Shown one piece after another: positions 61,372-64,000 of a stretch of DNA of 64,000 nt (positions are counted from its first letter, which is position 1; each line of letters starts with the position of its first letter). A model generated the notes under the pieces. It was not told where the DNA came from and made no database searches. It saw only the letters and a list, made by a program, of their open reading frames with translations. The position numbers and the translations under genes are program-made. Location of the stretch: positions 5,821,888 to 5,885,887 of the forward strand of contig JAGGNK010008559.1 in assembly GCA_017590115.1 (NCBI GenBank). Direction: 5' to 3'. Source of the stretch: Montifringilla adamsi (lineage: Eukaryota > Chordata > Aves > Passeriformes > Passeridae).

Positions 61372-64000
61372 CTGAAACAGACAACGCAGGCAGGCATGAG
61401 GAGTGCTGAGAGGCTCAGCTCTGGAGAATTCAAAATGCTTTGCTCTAAGTGACTAACAAGCAGCAGCAGCAGCCACCTAACCGTCCCAGGAATCACCTGG
61501 CACCGCTGAGGTGGGAAAACAGTTCCATGCACTTCCAGAACTGATTGGGGGTATTGTAAGAACTTACCTGGAGTTAAGAATTTAACTGGAGTTGTCTAGA
61601 AATCCAATTCATTGCCAGAATTCTAAATAAAATTAAGTATTAGAGGACAGAGCTTTGCTTTCTCTTACCTGAAATTCACACTTGTTTAAAGCCAAAGCAG
61701 GGACGCTGTATTTTTACACAGTGGCTGCCATATATACACACGTTAAACTCTGGTTTAAGACTTTTTTTTTAAATCAATCTGTTTAACTAAAATACTGACC
61801 ACAAGAACATTCATGGAAAAAAGAAGCATTCCTGGCTATCTCAGTAGAGGACATTGCCCTTTCTTTTAGTCAACAGCACACACTGAAATTGAGCTTGGAT
61901 GAAACCTGCTTCACAACACAGCCCCGGTCCCCCCAGGAGGAACAGGTCACACTGCCAAATGCCTGCCTCCTGCACTAGCACTGGAGGTGATTTTTTGGGG
62001 TGCTGGTGCCACAAGGGAGGAGACTGCACCACCCTGTGTTGCCACAGCTCTCTGCTGGGAACAGCCTAAGCCCCACAAGGAGCAGGACAGCCTCCACACC
62101 CCACTCTATTCTGCCCTCACCTGAGGTCCAACATGTTAACTCCTAGCAGAAACCCTGATCTGCTGCTGCTGTATTTGCACAAACAGATCTCTGTAAATCC
62201 TCTACCTCTTTCAGTCTTGCACATCCCTCAAGCTTCCCCTCCCTCTAGCTTATTTCAGACAACGAGAAATGGTGAGCAAGAGCCAAATGCTGAATTTGGA
62301 GCTTCTGAGGTGCTGTGAAAAATACAAATGTGAATGACCTTGCCAGCCTAGGTGCACTGCCCTAACTGTTTCTGGTCATATTGCACAGTGTTCATATGTT
62401 ACAGACTACTATGTCTTCACAGAGAATGTAATTTAAACTGGGCACTTCTCTCCAAATCGTCTTTATCATAAATTCCTTCCAGAGTACCTCTCTGTGGAAA
62501 CCATAACCTCTGGGCAGCACCCTGCCACAGTAGTGGCACAGAAGAAACAAGCACAGTGACTCTGACCTCAAAACCACTCCCTTTCCTGGCTTTATTTCTA
62601 GGCTAGGAAGAAGTAAAAAAAAGAAGCCACCCTTACTACACACTGAAAGCCATTGAGCTGAATTGTCATTCTGAGCACACCTTTACAGTGAATCTCCACA
62701 CAGCCTGGCTCCTGTCTCCTGCTCCTCTGCCCTCACCAGTCACTACCTTTTATTCACTGCTATGTTCCTTACCAGCACCAGCTCCCTGAACAGCCTTGGC
62801 TCCCATCCTACACCAGCTAGGATCTGGTCTATTGCTTATTCCATGTACAGAACTACCCTCTCCCTCCCAAAGTCAGGCTAAGAGCAGTTCCTGCACTCCA
62901 GCAGCACCAGGGTAGGGCTCTCTGAGTGTTTTGTGAGGGAGCAAAGAGGACAATTAGCAGGCACCAGTGGGCCCCTCTGACCAGCAGGTGCTCAGCACTA
63001 GGACTACACAAGATAGCTCAGCAGAAAAGGAGTGGTGCCTGCTGTGCCAATACCTACAACTGTGATGCCTTCTTTCCCTGTCTCTTACCATCTTAAATTT
63101 GGAGCAACATCTCTATTGGCCTTTGGCAGAGAACAGCTCTCTCCTAAGTCAGTACCTGGACCTGCTATAGCCACCAAAGCCCCTCCCTGACAGACACAGG
63201 GCAGTGATCCACGGGGAGGTTTTTCTTCTGCCCAAGTCCCCAGGTGTGTGGCCCTCCCACAGCCTTGGGAGATGCTGAACAGAGGAATCAGAGAGGAGCA
63301 GGCAGTGTGAGTGCACAGGTACTCTGTGTGTGTGTGTGTGCCTCTGCAGGGACTGGGAGAGGTCAGTGTGGAACAGGGAAAGGGGGTGTTCCCATCTCCA
63401 ACACTGCAGAGCAGAGAGCAAAATGCCAGCTTGTCCTTGGAGCTCCAGGTCCAATCCTTTAGAAGAAGGATGGACAGGGTTTCCCTGATGTGCAGGCTAG
63501 CCCCTCCTAGTGGGGCACTCTGCAGGTGACTGCACAGAACAAAAACAACACGAACAAACTTTCCTGAGGCCCCCTTAATCCAAGGCTAAAGCTGCAGATA
63601 CAGACCTTATAAGAAGCAGTCAGTGTTCCATCATCACAAATTTTTGGCTGTGTATCAAGGATTGAGCTGCTGCGGTCCCACCAGCACTGGTGGGTCATTT
63701 GGTAATGCCATATGGGCCAGCCTGGACTGACTCAAAGAGATCCAGAATGATTAAATGGCAAAAATCCTTGCTCTTATTTTCTCCAACCCCTACTAAGCAT
63801 AAAATGGGCTGCAGCACACTCCTGCCCTTAGAACTGCAGTGTTTAATTTGAAACAGGAAATAGTATCTATGTGTAACAAACATGGCAAGGAAAATAAGGG
63901 GCTTTTGGATAAGAGCTAGAAAATCTCACATTATTTAGTTACATGAACATCTGGAGGGTTCTTAAAACAGTTGAAATGTGGTGCAATCAATTTCTTAGGT
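61372..64000 (-). other. JADE1: JADE1 intron running off the window
   Basis: I searched for the preceding JADE1 exons (the conserved [20 protein letters not shown] region) on the minus strand and did not find them. Contains a (TG)8 microsatellite at 63325-63340 and nothing else recognised. Confidence 0.6.

Noticed and set aside
1..64000. CRISPR arrays, tRNA or rRNA genes, bacterial operons, phage genes
   Set aside because: None seen. Repeats here are CR1, LTRs and simple sequence, and the genes are spliced vertebrate genes.

Overview
This is vertebrate nuclear DNA from a bird, most likely a songbird. Genes are split into short exons with GT/AG introns. The interspersed repeats are CR1 LINE 3' ends plus two solo endogenous-retrovirus LTRs of types I recognise, from memory, as common in passerine genomes. 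There is one strong CpG island. Gene order and orientation match the segment of human 4q28.2 that carries C4orf33, SCLT1 and JADE1. No bacterial, plasmid or phage features are present.

Layout. About 1-9,100 is 3' flanking DNA with CR1 fragments and no convincing gene. About 9,150-14,100 (minus strand) is C4orf33 (UPF0462), all five coding exons, 197 codons. About 14,660-15,320 is a CpG island lying head-to-head between C4orf33 and SCLT1, so it is probably their shared bidirectional promoter. About 15,300-44,365 (plus strand) is SCLT1, with 20 coding exons joining in frame to 661 codons and a poly(A) signal at 44,337. The human-type extreme N-terminus was not found. About 44,370-46,650 is a convergent intergenic gap. 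About 46,660-64,000 (minus strand) is JADE1, the last seven coding exons (744 codons) plus a putative 2.6 kb 3' UTR. Exons for roughly the first 99 residues lie beyond position 64,000.

Function. SCLT1 is a coiled-coil protein of the centriole distal appendages, needed for ciliogenesis. JADE1 is the PHD-finger scaffold of the HBO1/KAT7 histone acetyltransferase complex and has also been linked to VHL and nephrocystin biology. C4orf33 is a conserved protein of unknown function; its mid-region pattern resembles CBM9-like beta-sandwich proteins (inference). The genes are ordinary conserved orthologues, and I found no convincing new multi-gene system.

Main items for a second look: a 709-bp LTR inserted 8 bp inside the 5' splice site of a JADE1 PHD exon, with a perfect 5-bp target duplication and in sense orientation; a second LTR in the next JADE1 intron; the missing SCLT1 start exon; a perfect 16-bp foldback at 1,681-1,718; and a CR1 remnant joined to the promoter island. 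All orthology calls rest on protein sequences recalled from memory, not on searches.
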